From the NCBI GenBank assembly GCA_903895725.1, contig CAITUV010000075.1, positions 56,341-120,340 on the forward strand: a stretch of 64,000 bases of DNA. The letters are read 5' to 3'. The stretch comes from an uncultured Myxococcales bacterium. Lineage in GTDB: Bacteria; Myxococcota_A; UBA9042; CAIXZC01. Positions within the stretch are counted from its first letter, which is position 1, and every line of letters starts with the position of its first letter. The notes below the pieces were generated by a model. The model saw only the letters and a list, made by a program, of their open reading frames with translations. It was not told the DNA's origin and searched no databases. Position numbers and translations under genes: made by a program. Below are positions 8,484-15,403 of this stretch, piece by piece.

Positions 8484-9302
8484 TCACGAAGAAGCGGGGC
8501 GGCCGACGTAGCCGATGGGATCGGTCGCTCCGGCCTCCTCGAACCCTTTGAGTCTCAACAGGCACGATTCGCAGCGGCCACAGGACAGGCCGGTATCCGT
8601 GGGCTGGTAGCAGCTCATGGTCATCCCGTAGTCCACGCCCAGCGACAGCCCCAGGCGAATGATCTCCCCCTTGGTCAGCCGCATGAGCGGTGCCTCGACA
8701 CGAATGGCCCGGCCGCCGGAGGATCCTTCGGCAACGGCCAGCTTTGCGAGCCTGTTGAACGCTGAGATGTACTCGGGCCGGCAGTCGGGATAGCCGCTGT
8801 AGTCGACCGAGTTGGCCCCGATGAACACGGAGTATGCGCCCAGCACTTCGGCAAGGCCGAGGCCGAGCGAGAGCAGGACGGTGTTACGGGCCGGGACGTA
8901 GGTTTCGGGGATTCCGAAACGCCTCGAGGCGTCGTCCGGACCGGGGACGGGGCGAGGTTCGAGCAGGACGGAGCCTCCGATGCTGCGCAGATCGATGGAG
9001 ATCTCCTGGTGGCGGACGGCGCCGAGCGCACGGGACACGGAGGCAGCGGAGATGAGCTCCCTCCAGGCGTGCTGGCCGTAGTGGACGCTGAGAGTGTAGC
9101 ACTCGAGCCCACGGCGCACGGCGACCGCCAGGGCCGTAGCGGAATCGAGCCCGCCGCTGAGCAGCACGACGGCCTTCTCCCTGGCTTCGCCGGCAGACGG
9201 GGGGTTGCCGGGTTTGCGGCGGGACCGCGTCGGCGGCCTCGGGCGGTCGGCCACCGGTGCGGAACGCCCCTTTCCAGCGGAGCGTTTCTGTCCTGATTCC
9301 AT
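8484..9302 (-). CDS. queC: 7-cyano-7-deazaguanine synthase
   Basis: QueC makes preQ0 from 7-carboxy-7-deazaguanine, with ATP and ammonia, in queuosine biosynthesis. The PP-loop SGGLDSATAL opens the catalytic domain, and GANSVDYSGYPDCRPEYI plus RNTVLLSLGLGLAEV are family motifs. The zinc site is C(x9)CxxCxxC in CYQPTDTGLSCGRCESC. From ATG 9302 the protein is 272 residues, about 45 longer than typical; residues 1-42 are a basic, Pro-rich extension (PRPPTRSRRKPGNPP), and the ATG has no good ribosome site, so a later GTG start is possible. No other queuosine gene lies in the window. It is probably cotranscribed with the zinc-ribbon gene upstream, 11 bases away. Confidence 0.92.
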   Translation of the reverse strand: MESGQKRSAGKGRSAPVADRPRPPTRSRRKPGNPPSAGEAREKAVVLLSGGLDSATALAVAVRRGLECYTLSVHYGQHAWRELISAASVSRALGAVRHQEISIDLRSIGGSVLLEPRPVPGPDDASRRFGIPETYVPARNTVLLSLGLGLAEVLGAYSVFIGANSVDYSGYPDCRPEYISAFNRLAKLAVAEGSSGGRAIRVEAPLMRLTKGEIIRLGLSLGVDYGMTMSCYQPTDTGLSCGRCESCLLRLKGFEEAGATDPIGYVGRPASS

Positions 9303-9313
9303 GGGGGGTCTGT

Positions 9314-9637
9314 TCACGCCGAGGCCGAGGCGCCGGCGGCAGTGGCAGGCTCCTTCTTGTCGGCGGCAGAGGACTTCTCGCTGGTCTTGTCCGGCTTGTC
9401 GGCGGAGGAAGCGGAATCGGACTTTGAATCCTTGTGGGACGTGGCGTTGGTCTTCTTGCCGGCGTAGTCGGTCACGTACCAGCCACTCCCCTTCAACTGG
9501 AACGAGCTCATGGAAACCTGGCGGTGGACGTCGGTGGACTGGCACGCCGTGCAGGCCGGCAGGGAGTCGTCGGTGATGCGGCGCCACAGCTCGAAGTCAC
9601 GGCCACAGGCATTGCATCGGTACTCGTAGATGGGCAT
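9314..9637 (-). CDS. FmdB-type zinc ribbon protein
   Basis: The 107-residue protein starts MPIYEYRCNACG, the hallmark of the FmdB/CxxC regulatory zinc ribbon family. The zinc ligands are C8, C11, C29 and C32. After the ribbon (about 1-55) comes a charged tail rich in Lys, Ser, Asp and Ala to the C-terminus, longer than is common. ATG 9637 has GGGAGG 8 bases upstream, so I prefer it to the GTG at 9646. It is the first gene of a unit with queC, the phosphatase and the lipoprotein. Its molecular role is not established for the family; a regulatory or assembly role is usually supposed. Confidence 0.85.
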   Translation of the reverse strand: MPIYEYRCNACGRDFELWRRITDDSLPACTACQSTDVHRQVSMSSFQLKGSGWYVTDYAGKKTNATSHKDSKSDSASSADKPDKTSEKSSAADKKEPATAAGASASA

Positions 9638-9669
9638 GTGCGTCACCTCCCTCTCTCGAACCCGCGCAT

Positions 9670-9698
9670 TAGATAATGGGTGGCGGCCCGAAAGTCAA
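9670..9698 (-). promoter_or_regulatory. Putative sigma70-type promoter of the fmdB-like/queC unit
   Basis: TTGACT (9693-9698, minus strand) is followed after 17 bases by TATCTA (9670-9675); TCTAAT two bases further on is an alternative -10. It lies about 30 bases upstream of the zinc-ribbon ATG. Confidence 0.55.
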
Positions 9699-9739
9699 GG
9701 CAGCCACGACCTGGAGAGCCCGGCAATCCGTCGCACGGC

Positions 9740-10549
9740 TCACACGCTGAGCTCCAACCCCTCGCGGGCCACGATCACATTGGAGAACTCCCGGCCGGCG
9801 GCCTTGCCGACCTCGTCCATGAAGTCGTCGCCGTGGTGCGGGTCGTGATGGAACAGGACCAGCAGCCGCACGCCGGCCTTGCGGGCGATCCGGCATCCGT
9901 GGAGCCACGACGAGTGTCCCCAGCCCACGTGCTGCTCATACTCCTCCGGCGTGTACATCGTGTCGAGCGACAGCAGGTCCGCCCCCTGACAGAAGGCGAC
10001 GATCGAGTCTTCGTACTCGGGGGTATGCTCGTGGTCAGTGAGGTGAACCAGTCGCCGGCCGTCCACATCGAACCGGACTCCCGTGGCCTCGTTGGGGTGA
10101 TTCAGCTTGACCGTGGAGATCCGAGCCCCGGGCACCTCGAACCGCTCCCCCTTCGGGACTTCGTTGAAGCTGAGCCGGGCCGGCAGACCGGACAGGCTCA
10201 CCGGGAAGTTTGGCTCCTGCATCTGCCCCTTCAGGACCGATTCGAGACTGACATCCGCCTTGTGCCCGGAGTAAACGTGGATCGTGTGCCCCTTCCGGTA
10301 GTTGGGGAGGAAGAACGGGAAACCCTGGATATGGTCCCAGTGGAGATGAGTGAGAACCAGGCCGAACTCCTCGGGCTGAGTCATCTGCTGGCCCAGGGGG
10401 ATGATCCCCGTTCCGGCATCGATGATGACACGGCCTCCCGGCGTGCGGACCTCGACGCAGCTCGTGTTGCCGCCATAGCGGACCGTTCCGGCCCCAGGCG
10501 TCGGGACGCTTCCTCGTACCCCCCAGTAGCGAATCGAAAGGCCGGACAT
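9740..10549 (-). CDS. Metallo-beta-lactamase-fold hydrolase
   Basis: The 269-residue protein is a metallo-hydrolase of the lactamase-B superfamily. The start MSGLSIRYWGVRGSVPTPG followed by RYGGNTSCVEV marks the subgroup of stand-alone hydrolases seen in many environmental bacteria. The metal motif THLHWDHIQGFPFF (residues about 87-100) provides HxHxDH. Later metal ligands are in TDHEH and the C-terminal FHHDPHH. There is no signal peptide, so it acts in the cytoplasm. The substrate is unknown; related proteins include phosphodiesterases, but I would not assign one. It is divergent from a TetR regulator gene, which may control it. Confidence 0.85.
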   Translation of the reverse strand: MSGLSIRYWGVRGSVPTPGAGTVRYGGNTSCVEVRTPGGRVIIDAGTGIIPLGQQMTQPEEFGLVLTHLHWDHIQGFPFFLPNYRKGHTIHVYSGHKADVSLESVLKGQMQEPNFPVSLSGLPARLSFNEVPKGERFEVPGARISTVKLNHPNEATGVRFDVDGRRLVHLTDHEHTPEYEDSIVAFCQGADLLSLDTMYTPEEYEQHVGWGHSSWLHGCRIARKAGVRLLVLFHHDPHHGDDFMDEVGKAAGREFSNVIVAREGLELSV

Positions 10550-10590
10550 GGGTGACTCCCCCCCGCTGGAACCGCGTTTAAGACCCGTAC

Positions 10591-10618
10591 ATTATAGCGG
10601 TTCAGCGCTGCTCGTAAA
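10591..10618 (-). promoter_or_regulatory. Putative promoter of the metallo-hydrolase gene
   Basis: The minus strand has TTTACG (10613-10618), a 16-base spacer and a perfect TATAAT (10591-10596), about 40 bases before the ATG at 10549. Confidence 0.6.
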
Positions 10619-10666
10619 CACTTTCTTGGGCTCGCCGGCGGGGGGGGACGAGGGACGCCAATCTCC

Positions 10667-10695
10667 TTGCATTGGAGCCCCGGCGAATCTATCAT
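10667..10695 (+). promoter_or_regulatory. Putative promoter of the TetR regulator gene
   Basis: TTGCAT (10667-10672), a 17-base spacer and TATCAT (10690-10695) lie just before the Shine-Dalgarno GGAGGTG and the ATG at 10719. The leader would be short, under 20 bases. Confidence 0.4.
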
Positions 10696-10718
10696 CCTCG
10701 CTGCGTGGAGGTGTCGGA

Positions 10719-11396
10719 ATGGCCCGCACCCGTTCTCCCAACCGGCGACAGCAGCTCCTGGATACAGCGGCCCTGGTGTTTGCGCGTAAAGGGTACCACA
10801 ACGCCACCGTTGCCGACGTGATCGAGGCCGCCGACATCGCCCGGGGGACGTTCTACCTGTACTTCGACAGCAAGCGGACCCTCTTTGCCGAGCTGCTCGA
10901 CCGATTCCTCCTGGCGTTGCGGGACAGCATCCGGGGCATCGACGTGACGAGTGAGACGGCCCCGCTCGACCAGCTTCGGGAGAACCTGGAGCGAGTGCTG
11001 GACGTGGTGGGGCGTCACCGGGCCGAAGCCACCCTGGTCCTGGGCAACATCGAGGCACCGGACCGGGCGGTGAGGGCTCGCGTCGAGGAATTCTTCTCCG
11101 GAGTCAAGGAGCTGGTCTTGAGCTCGGTCCAGACCGGCAAGGAGATCGGGCTGGTCCGACAGGTACCGGAGGATCTGGCCGCTCATTTCATGTTCGGGGC
11201 AGCCCGGGAGGTGGTCACCGCGCTCGTCGTGCAGGGCAAAGGGGCCGAAAGCACCGGCTTCCCGCTCCTGCGCCGCCGTGCCGTGGACATCATCGAACCG
11301 CTCCTGGACCTCGTGGCATCGGGCCTGCTCGTCGGCTCCCTGCGTCCTGCCGGTGAATCTTCCTGGAGGGCCCATGTGGCGGACCCCGCCCTGTAG
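10719..11396 (+). CDS. TetR/AcrR-family transcriptional regulator
   Basis: The 225-residue protein has an N-terminal TetR helix-turn-helix. RRQQLLDTAALVFARKGY is helix 1, VADVIEAADIARGTFYLYF contains the recognition helix, and DSKRTLFAEL follows as in the family. The C-terminal two thirds is the usual helical ligand/dimer domain. ATG 10719 has a GTGGAGG site; the frame is open further upstream, but that part overlaps the promoter and is not coding. The coding end overlaps the next gene by 23 bases. Its ligand and targets are unknown; autoregulation and control of the divergent hydrolase are plausible. Confidence 0.9.
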   Translation: MARTRSPNRRQQLLDTAALVFARKGYHNATVADVIEAADIARGTFYLYFDSKRTLFAELLDRFLLALRDSIRGIDVTSETAPLDQLRENLERVLDVVGRHRAEATLVLGNIEAPDRAVRARVEEFFSGVKELVLSSVQTGKEIGLVRQVPEDLAAHFMFGAAREVVTALVVQGKGAESTGFPLLRRRAVDIIEPLLDLVASGLLVGSLRPAGESSWRAHVADPAL

Positions 11397-12255
11397 ACTG
11401 CTGCTTCCCGTGCTGGCCTTGCTGGTCGGAACGCTGCTTCCGATCGCAGCCCGCACGGAGAACAAGCCGCTGACCGACAACGAGCTCAAGCAGCTCTTCA
11501 CCCTGTTGGAATCGAGCCCCCACTACAAGGCCCGCCTGAAGGCCGCCCGGGCACTCGGGATGCTCCGCCGACCCGAGGCCATCGCTCCGCTATCCCGCTG
11601 CCTCAAGCAGGACCAGGACCATGCGGTCCGGAGCGGCTGCGCATGGGCGTTGGGATCGATCTTCCATCCCGCTGCCGTGCGCGATCTCGACGCTGCTGCC
11701 CGGACCGAGGTCCCGCTGGTCAAGACCCAGGCCGAGCGGGCACTCAGCTACATCCTCTCCGACTTTCCCGGCAACATCCCGTCCGATGCCCGCCTGCGCA
11801 TCCACCTCGAAGGGCTCGCCGACCGGGTGAACAAGAACCGGGAGCTCACCAAATGGGTCCAGCAATACTTCCTCGAGCACCTGCTCAAGTCCGGGGACCG
11901 CGTCGATGCCGGGGAGAACATGAACATCGAAGAAGACGGCGAGAAGCCCGACGTGGAACAGGACTCTGATCCGTTGATCGAGCTGACCTTCAAGGGCGGG
12001 GTGTCCCGCATCGAGTCCCCCAAGGATCGCAAGCCAGGCGAAGTGAAGGTCTCGGTCCAGATCGAGATCGTCCTGGAACCGGTCGGCGCCAAAGCCCTGG
12101 CCATGAAGACCGTGGTCGGGAGCGCACAATTTGCGGGCGGAGCGAAACCGAAGGATGATTGGGCCGATGACCCGCTCGTGGAGAGCGAGAAGGTGGCCAC
12201 GAAGAAGGCTGTCGAAGAGCTCTTCCCGGACGTGAAGAAGGCGTTGAAGCTGTAG
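11374..12255 (+). CDS. Exported HEAT-repeat protein
   Basis: The 293-residue product has an N-terminal signal sequence (CRLLLPVLALLVGTLLPIAA). HEAT-like repeats follow at about residues 45-125: YKARLKAARALGMLRRPEA and AVRSGCAWALGSIFHPAAV, the PBS-lyase/HEAT pattern. The second half is acidic, then beta-like, with VSVQIEIVLEPVGAKAL; I do not recognise it. HEAT repeats bind proteins, so a periplasmic scaffold role is likely. ATG 11374 has GGAGG in front and the gene overlaps the TetR gene, suggesting coexpression. Confidence 0.75.
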   Translation: MWRTPPCRLLLPVLALLVGTLLPIAARTENKPLTDNELKQLFTLLESSPHYKARLKAARALGMLRRPEAIAPLSRCLKQDQDHAVRSGCAWALGSIFHPAAVRDLDAAARTEVPLVKTQAERALSYILSDFPGNIPSDARLRIHLEGLADRVNKNRELTKWVQQYFLEHLLKSGDRVDAGENMNIEEDGEKPDVEQDSDPLIELTFKGGVSRIESPKDRKPGEVKVSVQIEIVLEPVGAKALAMKTVVGSAQFAGGAKPKDDWADDPLVESEKVATKKAVEELFPDVKKALKL

Positions 12256-12269
12256 GAAGAGGCCTGCCC

Positions 12270-12297
12270 CACACAGCCCCGACCACGCGGGAGGGGC
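12270..12297. repeat. 28-bp dispersed intergenic repeat, copy 2
   Basis: Identical to 6671-6698 in sequence and orientation. It lies 15 bases after the stop of the HEAT-repeat gene and before the HAMP gene. Confidence 0.85.
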
Positions 12298-12340
12298 CCC
12301 ACGGATGGGCAGCGGGCAGCATTGGCAGCAGGAGGGTTCC

Positions 12341-12979
12341 ATGACGGACGCCAGATACAAGCGCAAGATGACCAACATGCTGGTGGACAGTCGCTTCCAG
12401 CTCAAGTACACCCTGTTCCTCGTCCTGGTGTCGTTGGCCGTGTTCTCGGTCCTGGGATGGCTCTACTATTCCGAGCGCCAGACCACCACCGAGCTCATGG
12501 AGATCGATGCCAACGTCGGCAAGCTGCTCGAGCAGGGAGGAGCTGCCCCCGGGATCGATGCCGAGTATGCCAAGGCGTTCGATGCGGACATCGAGGAGGA
12601 CACGGCGTCCCGCGATACCCGGACCTCGGTGGCGATGCTGGCAGCGGTGGCCGGCCTCGTGCTGATCCTGATGATGGCGGGCATCTGGCTGACCCACAAG
12701 GTGGCCGGACCGCTGTATGCCCTGTCCCGTTTCATGGAGGCTGCGCAGGAGGGCCGCTGGAAGGACATCCGGGCCTTCCGGAAAGGGGACGAGTTCCTCT
12801 ATCTGGCCGAGCAGTTCCAGAAGCTCGCAGGGCGGATCCAGGAACGCCACAAGCAGGAGCTGGTATCGCTGCTGGAGACGGCCCAGAGCCTCTCGGAGGG
12901 CAAGTCCCAGGAGGCGGCCAGGAAGCTGGCGGACGTGATTGCGGACAAGAAGCGGTACCTCGGTTCCGAAGGCCCCTGA
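12341..12979 (+). CDS. Two-TM membrane protein with HAMP-like domain
   Basis: This 212-residue inner-membrane protein has TM1 at about residues 19-40 (YTLFLVLVSLAVFSVLGWLY), an acidic periplasmic segment, TM2 at about 92-113 (SVAMLAAVAGLVLILMMAGI) and a cytoplasmic segment starting with the HAMP-like THKVAGPLYALSRFMEAAQ. A helical tail follows. There is no kinase, methyl-accepting or cyclase output domain, so it is a sensor fragment or a partner for another protein. ATG 12341 is preceded by GGAGGG. The next gene starts 66 bases on in the same direction. Confidence 0.75.
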   Translation: MTDARYKRKMTNMLVDSRFQLKYTLFLVLVSLAVFSVLGWLYYSERQTTTELMEIDANVGKLLEQGGAAPGIDAEYAKAFDADIEEDTASRDTRTSVAMLAAVAGLVLILMMAGIWLTHKVAGPLYALSRFMEAAQEGRWKDIRAFRKGDEFLYLAEQFQKLAGRIQERHKQELVSLLETAQSLSEGKSQEAARKLADVIADKKRYLGSEGP

Positions 12980-13045
12980 GCGCCATACCAGCGGCTGTTG
13001 CCCCCGCCCCGTTACGGAGTTTGCCCCGAAGGAGAAGAAGCTGCC

Positions 13046-14746
13046 GTGGACAGGAACTTGCCTCGAATTGCCTTGGTTGGCTGCGGGAAGTGGGGAAGAA
13101 ACCACGCCCGGGTGCTGCACGAGATGGGCTGCCTGGCCCTGCTGTGCGACGAGCAGGCCTCGGCGCTGTCGCAGGTGCAGGAGGGCTGTCCCGGGGTCCC
13201 GGGCACGACGTCGTTCGATGAGCTGGTGGCCGTTCCGCTCGACGGGGTGGTCGTGGCCACTCCGGCGGCCATGCACGCGACCCAGGTGACTCGGCTGCTG
13301 GAGGCCGGCCGCCACGTCCTGGTCGAGAAGCCGCTGGCGCTCACGCTGGCCGAAGGCAGAGGCCTCGTCGAGCTTGCGCAGCGCAAGGGGCTCGTCCTCC
13401 GGGTGGGGCACATCCTCGAGCACCATCCGGCCCGGCAGCGGATCCGGGAGCTGCTTGCCGACGGCCGCCTGGGGCAGGTGCTGTCCGCCCGCCTGAACCG
13501 GACCAGCCTGGGCACGATCCGGTCCGTGGAGGACGTGCTGTTCAGCTTCGCGCCGCACGACATCGCGTTTGCCCTGGAACTGGGACAGGGGCTTCCGGCC
13601 TCGGTCACTGCGGTCGGATTCGACCTTCTCGACCGGGGCATCGCGGATACGGCGGTGATCGTGCTGCAATTCCCGGCACAAGCCCTGGCGCAGGGGCCTT
13701 CCTCGAGTACCAGCCCGCATCCGGCCCCCGCGTCGGCGACCATCGACCAAAGCCTGCCCCGAGAGGAGTCGAGGGGACCATCGACCATTTCTACTGCCTC
13801 CCCCGGTCCCCTCTCCGTCCAGATCACGGTGAGCTGGCTCGAGCCGAAGAAAGAGCACCGGGCGCTGCTGGTCGGGACCGACGGGATGCTCGAGTGGAAC
13901 GACACGCCGGAGGGACGGGGGATCACGCTGACCCGCACGGTGACCGAGCCGGGGACTCCTCCCACGGTCAAGGCCGTCGAGCGCCAGAGCATCGACATCC
14001 CGGCGGGCGAGCCGCTTCGGCGGGAGCTGGAGGCGTTCGTTTCGGCCATCCAGGAAAACGGAACGCAGGGCCTCGGCGATGCCCGCTCCGGCCTGGACGT
14101 GCTGACGGTGCTGGAAGCGTGTTCCCGAAGTGCGAAGCTGGGGAGGAAGATCCGGATGGAAGAAGTTACCCGCAACTGGTTTTCTCACGAGTCCGCAGTA
14201 GTCCATCCGACGGCCCAGGTCGGCGAGGGGTCGAGCATCTGGCACTTCTGCCACGTCATGCAGGGCACTTGCATCGGACGCAATGTGACCATGGGCCAGA
14301 ACTGCTTCGTCGCCAAAGGCGTCTGCATCGGCGACGGCTGCCGGCTCCAGAACAACATCTCGGTCTACGAGGGGGTGATCCTGGAGGAGGACGTCTTCGT
14401 GGGACCGTCTGCGGTGTTCACCAACGTCCGGTTCCCCCGCGCGTTCGTGTCCCGCAAGTCCGAGTACGAGACGACTCGGGTCTGCAAAGGAGCCACCATC
14501 GGTGCCAACGCTACCATCGTCTGCGGCGTCACCATCGGGGCGCATGCGTTCATCGCGGCCGGGGCCGTGGTGACCAAGGATGTGCCCCCCTTCACCCTGG
14601 TCGAAGGCGTCCCCGCGGTCAAGTCGGGCCACATGTGCTCGTGCGGCGAGCGTCTCCCCCGCTCCGACGGCGACACCCTCACCTGCCGTCGGTGCAAGTC
14701 CACCTACCGCAAGACCCCCTCGGGCGTGGAGCCGGAGAGGGGGTAG
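13046..14746 (+). CDS. Fused sugar-nucleotide dehydrogenase and N-acyltransferase (WbpB/WlbA plus WbpD/WlbB type)
   Basis: The 566-residue protein joins two enzymes of acetamido-sugar biosynthesis. Residues about 8-375 are a Gfo/Idh/MocA oxidoreductase: IALVGCGKWGRNHARVL binds NAD and VLVEKPLAL carries the catalytic Lys. Residues about 378-525 are a left-handed beta-helix acyltransferase of the UDP-GlcNAc3A type (GEGSSIWHFCHVMQG, then GATIGANATIVCGVTIGAHA). The end has a zinc ribbon, CSCGERL with CRRCKS (about 531-555). The start is GTG 13046 with AAGGAGAAG upstream. About 50 residues from 217 are a Ser/Pro-rich insertion in the dehydrogenase half and contain a dispersed DNA repeat (13754-13776). 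The likely pathway is 2,3-diacetamido sugar synthesis for O-antigen or glycans; no neighbouring glycan genes confirm it. Confidence 0.85.
   Translation: MDRNLPRIALVGCGKWGRNHARVLHEMGCLALLCDEQASALSQVQEGCPGVPGTTSFDELVAVPLDGVVVATPAAMHATQVTRLLEAGRHVLVEKPLALTLAEGRGLVELAQRKGLVLRVGHILEHHPARQRIRELLADGRLGQVLSARLNRTSLGTIRSVEDVLFSFAPHDIAFALELGQGLPASVTAVGFDLLDRGIADTAVIVLQFPAQALAQGPSSSTSPHPAPASATIDQSLPREESRGPSTISTASPGPLSVQITVSWLEPKKEHRALLVGTDGMLEWNDTPEGRGITLTRTVTEPGTPPTVKAVERQSIDIPAGEPLRRELEAFVSAIQENGTQGLGDARSGLDVLTVLEACSRSAKLGRKIRMEEVTRNWFSHESAVVHPTAQVGEGSSIWHFCHVMQGTCIGRNVTMGQNCFVAKGVCIGDGCRLQNNISVYEGVILEEDVFVGPSAVFTNVRFPRAFVSRKSEYETTRVCKGATIGANATIVCGVTIGAHAFIAAGAVVTKDVPPFTLVEGVPAVKSGHMCSCGERLPRSDGDTLTCRRCKSTYRKTPSGVEPERG
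13754..13776. repeat. Short dispersed repeat inside a coding gene
   Basis: The 23-base tract contains CCCCGAGAGGAGTCGAGGGG. Aligned with 49167-49189 it differs at 4 of 23 positions. It reads in frame as SLPREESRG in the low-complexity insertion of the fused dehydrogenase-acyltransferase gene. Confidence 0.75.
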
Positions 14747-14841
14747 ACCGGCTCTCGCATCAAGCGTGCCGCATGGTGTGGTACTCACGGGTACGATAGG
14801 AAGGCGGAACGTGAAGTGGACGCGATGATGCGTCCCCCGAG

Positions 14842-14950
14842 CCGTTGGTGAGGGCTACCCGACTGCCAATGCGGCGCATGGGCCGTTGGTGAGGGCTACC
14901 CGACTGCCAATGCGGCGCGTGGGCCGTTGGTGAGGGCTACCCGACTGCCG
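14842..14950. repeat. 41-bp tandem repeat, 2.7 copies
   Basis: Copies start at 14842, 14883 and 14924, each beginning CCGTTGGTGAGGGCTACCCG. The first two are almost identical over 41 bases; the third breaks off after about 27. The repeat is part of the gene-free stretch 14747-15403 that separates the fused sugar enzyme from the convergent SGNH-hydrolase gene. Confidence 0.9.
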
Positions 14951-14964
14951 AGGCGCTCGGCGCG

Positions 14965-15340
14965 TCTTCCTGACGCCCCCGAGGCACGGCCCACTCCTCT
15001 GGCAGTGCCCGTCTGGAGGAGGCGGAAGGACCTCGGCCGCTGTGACAGCACGGCCGCAGGCCCTGTGGCCGTTCGAACGCAAGGGAGGCAGAGGTCCTTC
15101 GCATCGGTGGGGAAAGGCCGCAGGCCCTGTGGCCGTTCGAACGCTAGGAGGCAGAGGTCCTTCGCATCGGTGGGGAAAGGCCGCAGGCCCTGTGGCCGTT
15201 CGAACGCAAGGGAGGCAGAGGTCCTTCGCACCCCGGCAGGGGGGCGGATCCGGCTTCGGAGTCCGTAGGGCCGGGGCGCTCAGGATGACGTGCCAAGCAT
15301 GAGGGGCACATCTGGATTGCCCACCCACGGCACAGCCAGC
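14965..15340. repeat. Composite intergenic repeat element, copy 1
   Basis: Four blocks occur in order. Block A (about 14965-15040) includes GACGCCCCCGAGGCACGGCC. Block B (15052-15235) is a 63/64-bp unit in about 2.8 copies, containing the hairpin-forming GGCCGCAGGCCCTGTGGCC and AGAGGTCCTTCGCA. Block C (about 15236-15300) includes CGCTCAGGATGACGTGCCA. Block D is a single CCCACCCACGGCAC (15320-15333). The same blocks recur in the same order and direction at 63603-64000. Read on the minus strand the blocks give phrases such as RHPERPGP and AKDL, like the spurious peptides encoded by widespread bacterial intergenic repeats. No gene is supported here. Confidence 0.8.
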
Positions 15341-15403
15341 GAGATGCCCCCGCCGCTCCGGGCGGACCCGTCGCGCCTCCCCCACGTGGGGCGGCCCCGG
15401 GGG

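Noticed and set aside
11990..14788. 932-residue minus-strand frame across the HEAT, HAMP and sugar-enzyme genes
   Set aside because: It crosses three well-supported plus-strand genes and shows only antisense composition.
14842..15235. Possible CRISPR or coding repeats at 14.8-15.2 kb
   Set aside because: These are tandem units of 41 and 63/64 bp with no spacer variation. Long open frames through the area lack ribosome sites and match the reading of common intergenic repeats.
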